Shown: piece by piece, positions 1 to 9,404 of the stretch
Position numbering within the stretch: position 1 is the stretch's first letter
Layout: each line of letters opens with the position of its first letter
Assembly: GCA_963740525.1 (NCBI GenBank)
Contig: CAVUEG010000001.1
Span: 211,120-275,119 of the forward strand
Source: CAVUEG01 sp963740525
Lineage (GTDB): Bacteria > Actinomycetota > Actinomycetes > Propionibacteriales > Nocardioidaceae
Reading direction: 5' to 3'
Length of the DNA: 64,000 nucleotides
Position numbers and translations under genes: made by a program
Notes under the pieces: generated by a model
Told to the model about the DNA's origin: nothing
Seen by the model: the letters and a program-made list of their open reading frames with translations, nothing else
Databases searched by the model: none

Positions 1-1527
1 GTAGAACTTGTGGAACGCCGAGGCCGTGTCCTCCAGGTAGCGCGCCACCCGGTGCGGCTCGCGAAGGGTGGCGGCGGAGGCGACCACGCGGGGGAAGTCG
101 GCCAGGGCTCGCAGCAGCTCCCCCTCCTTCTCGTGGGAGAGCAGCGACGGGTCGAAGTCGCCTTCAGCGGGGTGCACCCCGAGGTCAGCGGCGTTGCGGA
201 CGATGGAGGCGAGGCGGGCGTGGGCGTACTGCACGTAGAAGACCGGGTTGTCGCTGGTCTGCCTGGCCCACAAGTCGAGGTCGATGTCGATGGTGGTGTC
301 GGAGGTGTAGCGCGACAGCGCATAGCGGGACGCATCGACGCCGATCGCGTCGACGAGGTCTTCCATGCGGATGACCGTGCCGGCCCGCTTCGACATCCGC
401 AGCGGCGCGCCGTCGCGGAGCAGGTTCACCATCTGCCCGATCAGGACCTCGAGGTCCTTGCCCGGTTCGTCGCCGAACGCGGCGCACATGGCCATCATCC
501 GGCCGACGTAACCGTGGTGGTCGGCGCCGAGCATGATCAGGCAGCGGTCGAAGCCGCGCTCCTTCTTGTCCAGGTAGTAGGCCAGGTCACCGGAGATGTA
601 GGCGCCCTTGCCGTCGGACTTGATGATCACCCGGTCCTTGTCGTCACCGAACTTCTCGGTGCGCAGCCAGAGGGCCCCGTCGGCCTCGTAGGTGTTGCCC
701 ATCTCGGTCAGCCTGGTGACGGCGCGCTCCACGGCGCCCGACTCGTGCAGGTTGTTCTCGTGGAAGTAGACGTCGAAGTCCACGCCGAAGTCGTGCAGGG
801 TCTTCTTGATCTCGTCGAACATCAAGCCGACCCCGACCGCGCGAAACACCTCCTGAGACTCGGCCTCGGGGAGCTCGAGCGCGTCCGGCCGCTGAGCCAG
901 CACGTTGGCCGCGATCTCGTCGATGTACTGGCCGCCGTAGCCGTCATCGGGGGGAGTCCCGCCCGAGGCGCTGGCGAGCAGGGACCGGGCGAAGCGGTCG
1001 ATCTGGGCACCGTGGTCGTTGAAGTAGTACTCCCGGGTCACCTCGGCGCCACAGAAGGAGAAGATCCGCCCGAGAGCGTCACCGACGGCCGCCCACCGGG
1101 TGCCGCCGAGGTGAATCGGCCCGGTCGGGTTCGCGGAGACGAACTCGAGGTTGATCTTCTCGCCCGCGAACAGGTCCGAGGCGCCGTAGCGCTCGCCGGC
1201 GGCGACGATGGACGCCGCCAGGACGCCCTGGGCGCCCGCGGCGACCGTGATGTTGAGGAACCCTGGGCCGGCCACGTCCGCCCGCTCGACCGCCTCGGTG
1301 GCAACCAACCGGTCGGCGAGCAGCTGCGCGAACTCACGCGGGTTGGCGAAGCCGGCCCGCTTGCCGAGCTGGAGAGCGACGTTCGTGGCGTAGTCGCCGT
1401 GCTCGCGGACCCGTGGCCTCTCGACGGTCACGCGCGCCGGGACCCCGTCAGGCAGCGTGAGGGCACCCTCGGCGACAAGGCCGACCAAGGTGTCGTGGAT
1501 CAGGGACGAGAGCTCTTCCGGGGTCAC
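1..1527 (-). CDS. argS: arginyl-tRNA synthetase (C-terminus cut by window edge)
   Basis: Class I aminoacyl-tRNA synthetase that charges tRNA-Arg in the cytoplasm. The GTG start at 1527 opens an N-terminal region (PEELSSLIHD) followed by the nucleotide-binding signature ANPTGPIHLGG near residue 138, the ArgRS version of the HIGH motif. MSKRAG near residue 380 takes the KMSKS position. The frame is still open at base 1 and reads through the typical C-terminal segment EPHRVARYLEDTASAFHKFY, so about 40-50 residues lie outside the window. The start codon overlaps the stop of the receiver-domain gene upstream by 4 bp (GTGA), which implies cotranslation. A tRNA-Arg gene lies about 460 bp away on the other strand. 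Identity is secure. Confidence 0.95.
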   Translation of the reverse strand, partial: MTPEELSSLIHDTLVGLVAEGALTLPDGVPARVTVERPRVREHGDYATNVALQLGKRAGFANPREFAQLLADRLVATEAVERADVAGPGFLNITVAAGAQGVLAASIVAAGERYGASDLFAGEKINLEFVSANPTGPIHLGGTRWAAVGDALGRIFSFCGAEVTREYYFNDHGAQIDRFARSLLASASGGTPPDDGYGGQYIDEIAANVLAQRPDALELPEAESQEVFRAVGVGLMFDEIKKTLHDFGVDFDVYFHENNLHESGAVERAVTRLTEMGNTYEADGALWLRTEKFGDDKDRVIIKSDGKGAYISGDLAYYLDKKERGFDRCLIMLGADHHGYVGRMMAMCAAFGDEPGKDLEVLIGQMVNLLRDGAPLRMSKRAGTVIRMEDLVDAIGVDASRYALSRYTSDTTIDIDLDLWARQTSDNPVFYVQYAHARLASIVRNAADLGVHPAEGDFDPSLLSHEKEGELLRALADFPRVVASAATLREPHRVARYLEDTASAFHKFY

Positions 1528-1925
1528 CGGTCAAGGGTATCGGCGCCGGGGGCGAGTCTTCGGACCACGTCCACCAGGTCGGCCGGCTCGAAGGGCTTGG
1601 CGATGAAGGCGTCAGCCCCGAGCTCCTCACCGAGCGCCATGTCGTCGGGGTGCGCCCGACCGGTGAGCATGACCACCGGAATGTCGCGTGTGTCCGGATC
1701 CGACTTGAGCTCGGCGAGCACCTCGAACCCGTTCGGCCCCTGCCCCATCATCACGTCGAGCGTGATCGCGGCAGGGCGGAGGGAGGCGACCAGACCGAGG
1801 GCCTCGGCCGCGTTGGCGGCGGTGACCACCTCGAACCCTTCCAGCGCGAGGTTGAGGGCGATCAGGTCGCGTACGACCACCGAGTCGTCCACCACGAGGA
1901 TCCGTGGCGCGGGGTCTTTGGTCAT
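1524..1925 (-). CDS. stand-alone receiver-domain response regulator
   Basis: A 133-residue protein consisting of one CheY-like receiver domain and no output domain. The acidic pocket D13/D14 (VVDDS), the probable phospho-acceptor D57 (TLDVMM), the switch threonine T88 (MLTGR) and the conserved lysine K110 (FIAKPFEP) are all visible. It would be phosphorylated by a histidine kinase and act through protein contacts rather than by binding DNA. The last codons overlap the argS start by 4 bp, so the two genes are probably one transcript. The cognate kinase is not evident; pdtaS and a hybrid-free kinase at 39.4 kb are the only kinases in the window and neither is adjacent. Confidence 0.85.
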   Translation of the reverse strand: MTKDPAPRILVVDDSVVVRDLIALNLALEGFEVVTAANAAEALGLVASLRPAAITLDVMMGQGPNGFEVLAELKSDPDTRDIPVVMLTGRAHPDDMALGEELGADAFIAKPFEPADLVDVVRRLAPGADTLDR

Positions 1926-1985
1926 CGCTGGTGCCTGTCCTCAACTGCCGTCGCAGGTCATGTACGCTCGACGCGCACCTCTCGA

Positions 1986-2060
1986 GCCCCCGTAGCTCAG
2001 GGGATAGAGCACCGCCCTCCGGAGGCGGGAGCGTAGGTTCGAATCCTACCGGGGGCGCCA
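1986..2060 (+). tRNA. tRNA-Arg (anticodon CCG)
   Basis: Cloverleaf with a 7-bp acceptor stem (1986-1992 with 2050-2056), a D arm starting at 1995, an anticodon stem 2012-2016/2024-2028 and the 7-nt loop CTCCGGA giving anticodon CCG at 2019-2021, which reads CGG. T33 is present, the T loop reads TTCGAAT, the discriminator is G2057 and CCA is encoded at 2058-2060. It lies divergently from the argS operon. Confidence 0.95.
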
Positions 2061-2234
2061 CCACATCTACCTAGGCCATCCGTCCGTTTCGGGACCTTGG
2101 CCCTTCCCCCGATGGTCACTTCGGGTCATTCTCGTTACTAGCGCGTAACAACGGGCCCGTGCGTATCGTTGCACCACTACCGCGTGCTGGGGGGAGTTCG
2201 GCGGACCTTTGACCGTCCAGACCCGGGAGCCTCG

Positions 2235-3629
2235 ATGATCCACCCCATCCGCCTGTCCCGCAGCGCCGCCGCACTCGTGGCCCTGGCCACCGCGACCGTG
2301 GGGCTGGTCGTCACCGGGCCCTCGGCAGAGGCCGCGCAGGCTGGTGACCTGAGTCTCACCCACTACGGCTTCCAGTCCACGGCAACCGGCACCCGGGTGA
2401 CGGTCGGCGCCGCCTCGCTGAAGACCCTGCGCAACGCCTACAGCACCATCGCGTGCACCCGGATGGCCGGTCGTTCCTCGCGCGCTGGATCCCTCGACGC
2501 CGTCAACGAGGTCAACCCGCTGGTCAAGATCGACGGGTTCGTCAGCTCGAACCGGACCTACCGGGATGGTCGCCGGGTCGGCGCGGTGGGCACCAGCACC
2601 ATCGGCTCCGTGCTGCTCGGCCCGGCCGACAGCCTGCACCTGAGCCTCGACGGGCTCACCGTCACCGCCGATGCCTTCCACAAGGCCACCGGGTACGGCG
2701 CCACCACGGGCATCCGGCTCGGCGACCTCGAGATCGTCGACCCCACCGGCTCCCTGGACCCCCTCGTGGGCGACGGCTCCCCGCTCGGCACGCTCCTGGA
2801 GCAGCTCCAGCAGAATGCCATCAAGCCGGCCCTGCAGACGATCGCCGACAACGGCGTGATCGAGATCCCGAACCTCGGGTCGATCGGTGTCGGCCGGCAG
2901 CGCACGCACAAGGGCGCCGGCTACGCCGTCGCCAGCGTGGACGCCCTCATCCTCAGGCTCGACCAGGACGGCAACACGAACCCCGACCAGGGCGACGACG
3001 ACTCGACGGACTCGACGGTGCGGCTGGGACACGCCTGGTCCCGGATCGCTGGCGGCGCCAGCTCCGCTGTCTTCCAGGGAGCCGGGCGCGGTGCCCAGTT
3101 CAACCTCGTCGACGGACAGACGCTGTTCGGCCGGATCAACTCCAAGACGGTGCCGTGTGAAGGCACCGACGGTCTGGTTCGTCGGTCACGGGTGACCAAC
3201 GCGGGGCCGATGCTGACCACCCCGCTGGTCAATGTCGGCACGATGACCTCCAAGGTGAGCGCCGAGCAGCTGGCACGCGGCGCTGCTCGCGCCTGGAGCC
3301 TGAGTGAGGTCGCGAGCGTCGACATGAGCCAGGGCGCCCTGTCGCTGAAGCTCGTGGGAATCACGTCCAAGGCGAACGTCTTCCAGTCCCGCTCCGGCAG
3401 GATCACCAAGCACGCTCGTGGCACCGGCATCGCCAAGATCATCCTGAACGGCGAGGAGGTCACCCCCAAGGACGGCCTGCTCACGTTCGACGGTGGCGTT
3501 CTGGAGACCAACGTCGTCCGCCGTCTCAAGCGCGGCATCGTCGTCACCGCCGCCCGGGTCACGATGCTCGACGGCAACGGCCCGGTGCTGAACTTCGGCA
3601 TCTCCACGATGCGGATCCGGCGCAACTGA
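2235..3629 (+). CDS. secreted protein of unknown function (possible choice-of-anchor P family)
   Basis: A 464-residue exported protein. The ATG at 2235 opens a classical signal peptide with basic residues, then a hydrophobic core (AAALVALATATVGLVV) and a probable cleavage site after AEA near residue 34. An upstream in-frame start at 2169 would precede the signal peptide with charged residues and is less likely. The mature part is rich in beta-type segments and contains an acidic stretch (NPDQGDDDSTDST) around residue 260. No catalytic motif is recognisable. The overall pattern resembles actinobacterial proteins named choice-of-anchor P, but that is a recollection and not a domain match. It stands alone between a tRNA and a convergent LCP gene. 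Confidence 0.7.
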   Translation: MIHPIRLSRSAAALVALATATVGLVVTGPSAEAAQAGDLSLTHYGFQSTATGTRVTVGAASLKTLRNAYSTIACTRMAGRSSRAGSLDAVNEVNPLVKIDGFVSSNRTYRDGRRVGAVGTSTIGSVLLGPADSLHLSLDGLTVTADAFHKATGYGATTGIRLGDLEIVDPTGSLDPLVGDGSPLGTLLEQLQQNAIKPALQTIADNGVIEIPNLGSIGVGRQRTHKGAGYAVASVDALILRLDQDGNTNPDQGDDDSTDSTVRLGHAWSRIAGGASSAVFQGAGRGAQFNLVDGQTLFGRINSKTVPCEGTDGLVRRSRVTNAGPMLTTPLVNVGTMTSKVSAEQLARGAARAWSLSEVASVDMSQGALSLKLVGITSKANVFQSRSGRITKHARGTGIAKIILNGEEVTPKDGLLTFDGGVLETNVVRRLKRGIVVTAARVTMLDGNGPVLNFGISTMRIRRN

Positions 3630-3659
3630 CCGGCACACGACCGGCCGCCGTGGGCGGGC

Positions 3660-4565
3660 TCAGCAGCGTCCGTTGAGCGTCGCGTCGTTGCGCACCCGAG
3701 CGGCGATACTGCGAGCCTGGGCATAGTTCGGGAAGACCACGCTCGCGGCGCCGGCGAACCCGATCCCACCCTGGATGACACACCGGCGGAACTTCGCGGG
3801 CTGGACCTGGGTCAGCGACTCGGCAAGCGTGAACAGCTCGGCGGGGCGCAGGTTCGTGTCCATACTGCGGGCCACGGCCATCACGGCCCGCTCCATGAAG
3901 CCGCGTCGCTCACGGTTCGCGCGCACCTGCCGCAGGATGCCGACCAGCTCCCGCTGCTGGTTCGCGGACCGGTCGAAGTCGCCCCGGAGCAGCGGGTGCC
4001 GGATCCGGGCGAACGCGAGCGCCTCGACCCCGTTGATGTGCTGCTTGCCCTTGCGGAAATGACCGTGCAGCTCCGCCTCCCCGAAGGCGATCGGCGAGTT
4101 GACGGTGATCCCACCGATCGTCCAGATCATGTGGATCAGGCCCTTGAAGCTCGTGACGACGACGTAGTCGGGGCGGATGCCCACGAGGTTCGCGACCGAC
4201 GCTGCCATGAGCTGGGGGCCGCCGAAGTACATGGAGGCGTTGATCTTCTCGCGGCCGTGGCCGGGGATCGTCACGTACGAGTCACGCGGGATCCCGATGG
4301 CGGTCCCGGCTCCGGTCTTCAGGTTGACGCCGACGAGCTGGATCGCGTCCGCCCGGCTGCGCAACACGTTCTGACCCGGGCGTGCGTCGGAGCCCAGTGC
4401 CAGGATCCAGAGCACGTCCGGGCCGTGCCCCACGCCTTCTGCCGTCGTGACCTTCATCAGGGCGACCGTGGCGGGGGCGACCGACGAGTCGGGCACCACG
4501 AGGGCCGTCACGGCGAGCACCACGGCCAGGGCCACTGCCCGCCGGAGCTTCCGGAACCTGGTCAT
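3660..4565 (-). CDS. LytR-CpsA-Psr (LCP) family protein
   Basis: A 301-residue membrane-anchored protein of the LCP family, which attaches secondary polymers such as teichoic acids or arabinogalactan to peptidoglycan on the outer face of the membrane. An N-terminal hydrophobic segment (AVALAVVLAVTALVV, about residues 10-25) serves as signal anchor. The LCP core follows: GSDARPG, RADAIQLVGVN, IPRDSYVTIPG and KINASMYFGGP, then GVEALAFARIRH and the arginine pair near RGDFDRSANQQ. These arginines bind the polyprenyl pyrophosphate. The start overlaps the end of the upstream lipoprotein gene by 4 bp, so the two probably work together at the cell surface. Family assignment is secure; the polymer transferred is unknown. 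Confidence 0.88.
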   Translation of the reverse strand: MTRFRKLRRAVALAVVLAVTALVVPDSSVAPATVALMKVTTAEGVGHGPDVLWILALGSDARPGQNVLRSRADAIQLVGVNLKTGAGTAIGIPRDSYVTIPGHGREKINASMYFGGPQLMAASVANLVGIRPDYVVVTSFKGLIHMIWTIGGITVNSPIAFGEAELHGHFRKGKQHINGVEALAFARIRHPLLRGDFDRSANQQRELVGILRQVRANRERRGFMERAVMAVARSMDTNLRPAELFTLAESLTQVQPAKFRRCVIQGGIGFAGAASVVFPNYAQARSIAARVRNDATLNGRC

Positions 4566-5221
4566 GACGTGCCCTTCTGGACCGGGGTCGAGGATTTCGC
4601 CAGCGAGTAGCCGAAGATCTGCCAGCCGCCCTTCTTGGCGCGGGTGAGCAGGAGCCGGCCGGTGACCGTGACCCGGCGTACGCCCCCGTCCTTCGCCTCC
4701 GCGAGGAACCGGACGACGAGCCTGGCGGTGATGCCGGCCGCCACCTTGTTCGGTGCCAGGACGTCGAGGGCGGCCCGCTGCGCGAGTGGCGTGATGGACG
4801 AGGTCTGGGCGCCGATGTCGCTGTTGGTGAGGAGCGCCCGGTCAGGCAGCGCCAGGTGACGGGCGGAGGCGCTGAAGGAGTCGAAGGCACCGGCGAAGCT
4901 GCGCCGGGGATACTCCCCGCCCAGGAACGCGGTCTCCGTGTAGGCGCGGATCGGGCGCGCGACGAGGCCCTGGAGTGTCGCCACGGCCTTCTTGGACATC
5001 CTGCCGTGCACCTTGCGCACGCTCACCTCGAGGGGCACCGGCTTCGCCTCGAGCGTCGCGCCATCGGTGACCCCCTGTGAGGGCGGACCGCTCGACTGCT
5101 GCGGTTGGCCGCCCGTGCACCCCGACACGACCAGCGCGAGAAGGACGATCCCCGGCAGCGCCAGGCAACGGCGGACCCACGACGCATCCGTCTTTCCGGC
5201 CACCCTCGAGGGCATGGTCAC
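4562..5221 (-). CDS. putative lipoprotein
   Basis: A 219-residue predicted lipoprotein. After a basic start a hydrophobic stretch (PGIVLLALVV) ends in the lipobox VVSGC, which places the lipidated cysteine near residue 35. A Q/S/P-rich linker follows. The rest resembles small actinobacterial lipoproteins with a cystatin/NTF2-like fold but has no diagnostic motif, so no function is given. GTG 5221 is chosen because a GGGGAG sequence lies 9 nt upstream; ATG 5215 is a possible alternative. It overlaps the LCP gene by 4 bp and is probably cotranscribed with it. The promoter region is shared divergently with kgd. Confidence 0.7.
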   Translation of the reverse strand: MTMPSRVAGKTDASWVRRCLALPGIVLLALVVSGCTGGQPQQSSGPPSQGVTDGATLEAKPVPLEVSVRKVHGRMSKKAVATLQGLVARPIRAYTETAFLGGEYPRRSFAGAFDSFSASARHLALPDRALLTNSDIGAQTSSITPLAQRAALDVLAPNKVAAGITARLVVRFLAEAKDGGVRRVTVTGRLLLTRAKKGGWQIFGYSLAKSSTPVQKGTS

Positions 5222-5309
5222 AGGCGGTCACTCCCCTGGGGTCGATGTCGCGGAGTGATGCTGACAACACCACCGGCCGCTTTGGCCATCCGGACTGCGC
5301 GGGCTGGGC

Positions 5310-5328
5310 ATCAAGGTCTAGCCTTGAT
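5310..5328. promoter_or_regulatory. inverted repeat in the kgd upstream region
   Basis: ATCAAGG and CCTTGAT form a perfect 7-bp inverted repeat separated by TCTAG, 45 bp before the kgd start. A TAGGTT hexamer at 5342-5347 could be a -10 box, which would place the repeat over the -35 region, as expected for an operator. No regulator is identified. Confidence 0.4.
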
Positions 5329-5372
5329 CCGACACACACTCTAGGTTGCGCACTGGAAGAGGCGAAGCAAGC

Positions 5373-8300
5373 GTGCCCGAGTCTTCTGAAGACAATCCCC
5401 TGGCGGCATTCGGAGCCAACGAATGGCTCGTCGACGAGATGTACGAGCAGTACAAGCAGGACCCTGAGAGCGTCGACAAGGCCTGGTGGGACTTCTTCCG
5501 CACCCACGGCGAGCAGGACGCCGGCGGGACCAACGGGTCCGGCACGCAGGGCGCGGCCGCCGCACGGCCGCCCGCAGCGCCCTCCAAGAAGACCTCCGAC
5601 AAGGCGGAGCCCCCGGCCAAGGCCACGCCCAAGGCTCAGCCCGCCGCCAAGACCGAGCCCCCGACCAAGACCGCCTCCGAGGCACCGAAGAAGCCCGCCG
5701 GTGGGACCACCTCCTCCGGCAGCGCGGACGCCGACGAGGCCCGTCGATCCGACCCGGCACCAGCCCAGCCGGCCGCGACGACCGAGCAGCCCGTCCCCAA
5801 GGAGCCGGAGAAGCCGGCGAAGGCCGAGGCCACCGACGAGCCCACCTTCACCGTGCTCCGCGGCGCCACCGCTCGGACCGTCCAGAACATGGACGCCAGC
5901 CTCGAGGTGCCCACCGCGACCAGCGTCCGCTCGGTGCCGGTCAAGCTGCTGTGGGACAACCGCATCGTCATCAACAACCATCTCGCCCGGGCCCGCGGTG
6001 GCAAGGTCTCCTTCACGCACCTGATCGGCTACGCGCTAGTCAAGGCGCTCAAGTCGATGCCGCAGATGAACGTCGGCTACGACGTCGTCGACGGCAAGCC
6101 GAACCTGGTCACACCGGCGCACATCAACCTCGGTCTGGCCATCGACCTCCCGAAGCCCGACGGAACCCGCCAGCTGCTCGTGCCGTCGATCAAGGCCGCC
6201 GAGGCCATGGACTTCGCCGGCTTCTGGACCGCCTACGAGGACCTGGTCCGCAAGGCGCGCAACGGCAAGCTCGAGGTGTCTGACTTCCTGGGCACCACGA
6301 TGAGCCTGACCAACCCCGGCACCATCGGCACCAACCACTCGGTGCCTCGCCTGATGAAGGGCCAGGGCGCCATCATCGGCGTGGGCTCGATGGACTACCC
6401 ACCGGCCTTCCAGGGCGCGTCGGAGGAGACCCTCACCCGCAACGCGGTCAGCAAGATCATGACGCTGACGTCGACGTACGACCACCGCGTCATCCAGGGC
6501 GCCCAGTCCGGCGAGTTCCTCAAGCGCGTGCACGGCCTGCTGCTGGGCGAGGAGGGCTTCTACGACGAGATCTTCCGCTCGCTGCGCATCCCGTACGAGC
6601 CGATCCGGTGGGCCAGCGACATCTCGGCCAGCCATGACGACGAGATCAGCAAGCAGGCGCGCATCCTGGAGCTGATCCACGCCTACCGTGTGCGTGGCCA
6701 CATGATGGCCGACACCGACCCGCTGGAGTACCGCCAGCGCAGCCACCCCGACCTCGAGGTGGAGTCACACGGTCTGACCCTGTGGGACCTCGACCGGGAG
6801 TTCGCGACCGGCTCGTTCGGAGGCACCGGACGACGGTTCATGAAACTGCGCAACATCCTGGGCATCCTGCGCGACTCGTACTGCCGCACCGTGGGCATCG
6901 AGTACATGCACATCCAGGACCCGGAACAGCGCCGCTGGATCCAGGAGCGGATCGAGCAGCCGCACGTGAAGCCGCCCCGCGAGGAACAGCTGCGGATCCT
7001 GCTGAAGCTCAACCAGGCCGAGGCCTTCGAGACCTTCCTGCAGACCAAGTTCGTCGGCCAGAAGAGGTTCAGCCTCGAGGGCGGCGAGACCACGATCGCG
7101 CTCGTCGACGAGATCTGCGAAGCAGCGGCGGAGAGTGCCCTCGACGAGGTCACGATCGGTATGGCCCACCGTGGTCGGCTCAACATGCTGGCGAACATCG
7201 TCGGCAAGAGCTACAGCCAGATCTTCCGTGAGTTCGAGGGCAACATCGACCCCCGAACCGTCCAGGGGTCCGGCGACGTGAAGTACCACCTCGGCGCCGA
7301 GGGCGAGTTCTCCAGCGACAAGGGCGCCCGGATCAAGGTCTCCGTGGCCGCGAACCCGTCCCACCTCGAGGCCGTCGACCCGATCCTCGAGGGGATCGCG
7401 CGGGCGAAGCAGGACGTCCTCAACCGGGGCGAGGAGTTCCCGGTACTCCCGCTCCTCGTGCACGGAGACGCCGCCTTCGCCGGGCAGGGCGTCGTGGCGG
7501 AGACCCTGAACCTCTCCCAGCTCCGCGGCTACCGGACCGGCGGGACCATCCACGTCGTGGTCAACAACCAGGTCGGTTTCACGACCTCACCGGCCGCGTC
7601 GCGCTCGTCGCTGTACTGCACCGACGTGGCCCGCATGGTCCAGGCTCCGATCTTCCACGTGAACGGCGACGACCCCGAGGCGTGCATCCGGGTCGCCAGA
7701 CTCGCGTTCGAGTACCGCCAGGCGTTCAAGAAGGACGTGGTGATCGACCTCGTCTGCTACCGGCGCCGTGGCCACAACGAGGGCGACGACCCGTCGTACA
7801 CCCAGCCGCTGATGTACGACCTGATCGAGCAGAAGCGCTCGGTCCGCAAGCTCTACACGGAGTCGCTCATCGGTCGTGGTGACATCACGCTGGAGGAGGC
7901 CGAACAGGTCCTGCGTGACTACCAGCTGCAGCTCGAGCGGGTGTTCACCGAGGTGCGCGAGGCCACGACCACGCCGTCGAGCTGGACCACGGTCCCCGAC
8001 TACCCCGAGAAGCGGGGCGGCCAGGCGGCCACGGCGATCTCACGCGAGATGCTCAAGCGGATCGCGGACGCGCACCTCACAGCCCCCGAAGGCTTCACGG
8101 TCCACCCGAAGGTGCAGCCGCAGCTACAGCGTCGTGCCGCCGCGATCGCCAACGGACCCATCGACTGGGGCACCGGCGAGATCCTGGCGTTCGGCTCGCT
8201 GCTGGTCGACGGACGGCCGGTCCGGCTGGCCGGTCAGGACTCGCGGCGCGGCACGTTCGTCCAGCGCTTCGCCACGATCATCGACCGTGAGAACGCACAC

Positions 8301-9181
8301 GAGTGGACGCCCCTGTCGAACCTCTCCGAAGACCAGGCGCAGTTCTACGTCTACGACTCGCTGCTCTCCGAGTACGCCGCACTCGGGTTCGAGTACGGCT
8401 ACTCCGTCGCTCGACCGGATGCCCTCGTGCTCTGGGAGGCGCAGTTCGGAGACTTCGTCAACGGCGCGCAGATCGTCATCGACGAGTTCATCACCTCCGG
8501 TGAGACGAAGTGGGGTCAGCAGTCCGGCGTCGTGCTGCTGCTGCCGCACGGCTACGAAGGTCAGGGACCCGACCACTCCTCGGCCAGGATCGAGCGCTTC
8601 CTCGCCATGGGTGCCGACGATGCCTTCACCGTGGCTCAGCCCTCGACCCCCGCGAGCTACTTCCACCTGTTGCGGCGACACTCGCTCAGCGAGGAGCACA
8701 AGCCGCTGATCGTCTTCACGCCCAAGTCCATGCTCAAGCGCAAGGAGGCGGCCTCCCAGCCCGGCGACTTCACCGAGGGCACGTTCCGCCCGGTGGAGGG
8801 CGACCGGGTGGCGGACGCGGCCAAGGTCCGCAAGGTGCTGCTCTGCAGCGGTCGGATCACCTGGGACCTGATGAACGAGCGGAAGAAGGTGGAGGGCGAC
8901 GAGCCCACCACGGCCATCGTCCGCCTCGAGCAGCTCTACCCGCGTCCCGTCGAGGAGCTCAAGGCCGAGTCGGTCGCTACCCGAACCTCGAGGAGGTGCG
9001 CTGGGTGCAGGACGAGCCGGCCAACATGGGCCCGTGGCCCCACCTGGCCCTCAACCTCACCTCGGAGCTCGACGTCCCGTTCTACCGGGTCTCGCGCCCC
9101 GAGTCGTCCTCTCCCTCGGTGGGCCAGCACTCACGCCACGTCGAGGAGCAGAAGGGCCTGCTCCAGCAGGCCTTCTCCTGA
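5373..9181 (+). CDS. kgd: multifunctional 2-oxoglutarate decarboxylase/dehydrogenase (frameshifted in this sequence)
   Basis: Actinobacterial fusion of the E1 and E2 parts of the 2-oxoglutarate dehydrogenase complex, a TCA-cycle enzyme using thiamine diphosphate. GTG 5373 follows GGAAGAGG and gives the typical start PESSEDNPLAAFGANEWLVD. An Ala/Pro/Lys-rich linker (about residues 45-150) leads to the acyltransferase domain (about 155-400, with TYDHRVIQG) and then the decarboxylase domain (GMAHRGRLN near 597, VNGDDPEA near 763). Near 8971-8975 one base is missing: the frame leaves the family after VEELKAES, while RYPNLEEVRWVQDEPANMGP continues one frame over to a stop at 9181. With one base restored the length is 1269 residues. 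Because the enzyme is central to metabolism, a sequence error is more likely than a real mutation. Confidence 0.93.
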
Positions 9182-9194
9182 GCGGACGGCGACG

Positions 9195-9374
9195 ATGTAC
9201 TTCACCGACCGCGGCATCGAGGAGCTCGAGAAGCGCCGAGGAGACGAGCAGGTCACCTTGGCCTGGCTCGCCGACCGGCTCCAGGAGTTCACCGACACCC
9301 ACCCGGAGTTCGAGACGCCCGTAGAGCGGCTCGCCACCTGGCTGGCTCGGCTCGACGACCCCGACGACGAGTAG
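9195..9374 (+). CDS. DUF6104 family small protein
   Basis: A 59-residue acidic protein starting at ATG 9195 (MYFTDRGIEELEKRRGDEQV) and ending DDPDDE. The sequence matches my memory of the actinobacterial DUF6104 family, short proteins often found immediately after kgd. It lies 13 bp downstream of the true kgd stop and probably shares its transcript. Because of the indel in kgd, the distorted kgd frame runs straight into this gene, which would give a false fusion. Function is unknown; no membrane segment or cysteine is present. Confidence 0.75.
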   Translation: MYFTDRGIEELEKRRGDEQVTLAWLADRLQEFTDTHPEFETPVERLATWLARLDDPDDE

Positions 9375-9404
9375 CTCCGAGCCCGAGCCAGACTGAGACT
9401 CGGG

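Noticed and set aside
10..1995. A 661-codon open frame on the plus strand across argS
   Set aside because: It lies antisense to a clear ArgRS, has Val/Gly/Arg-biased composition and no family match; a high-GC shadow frame.
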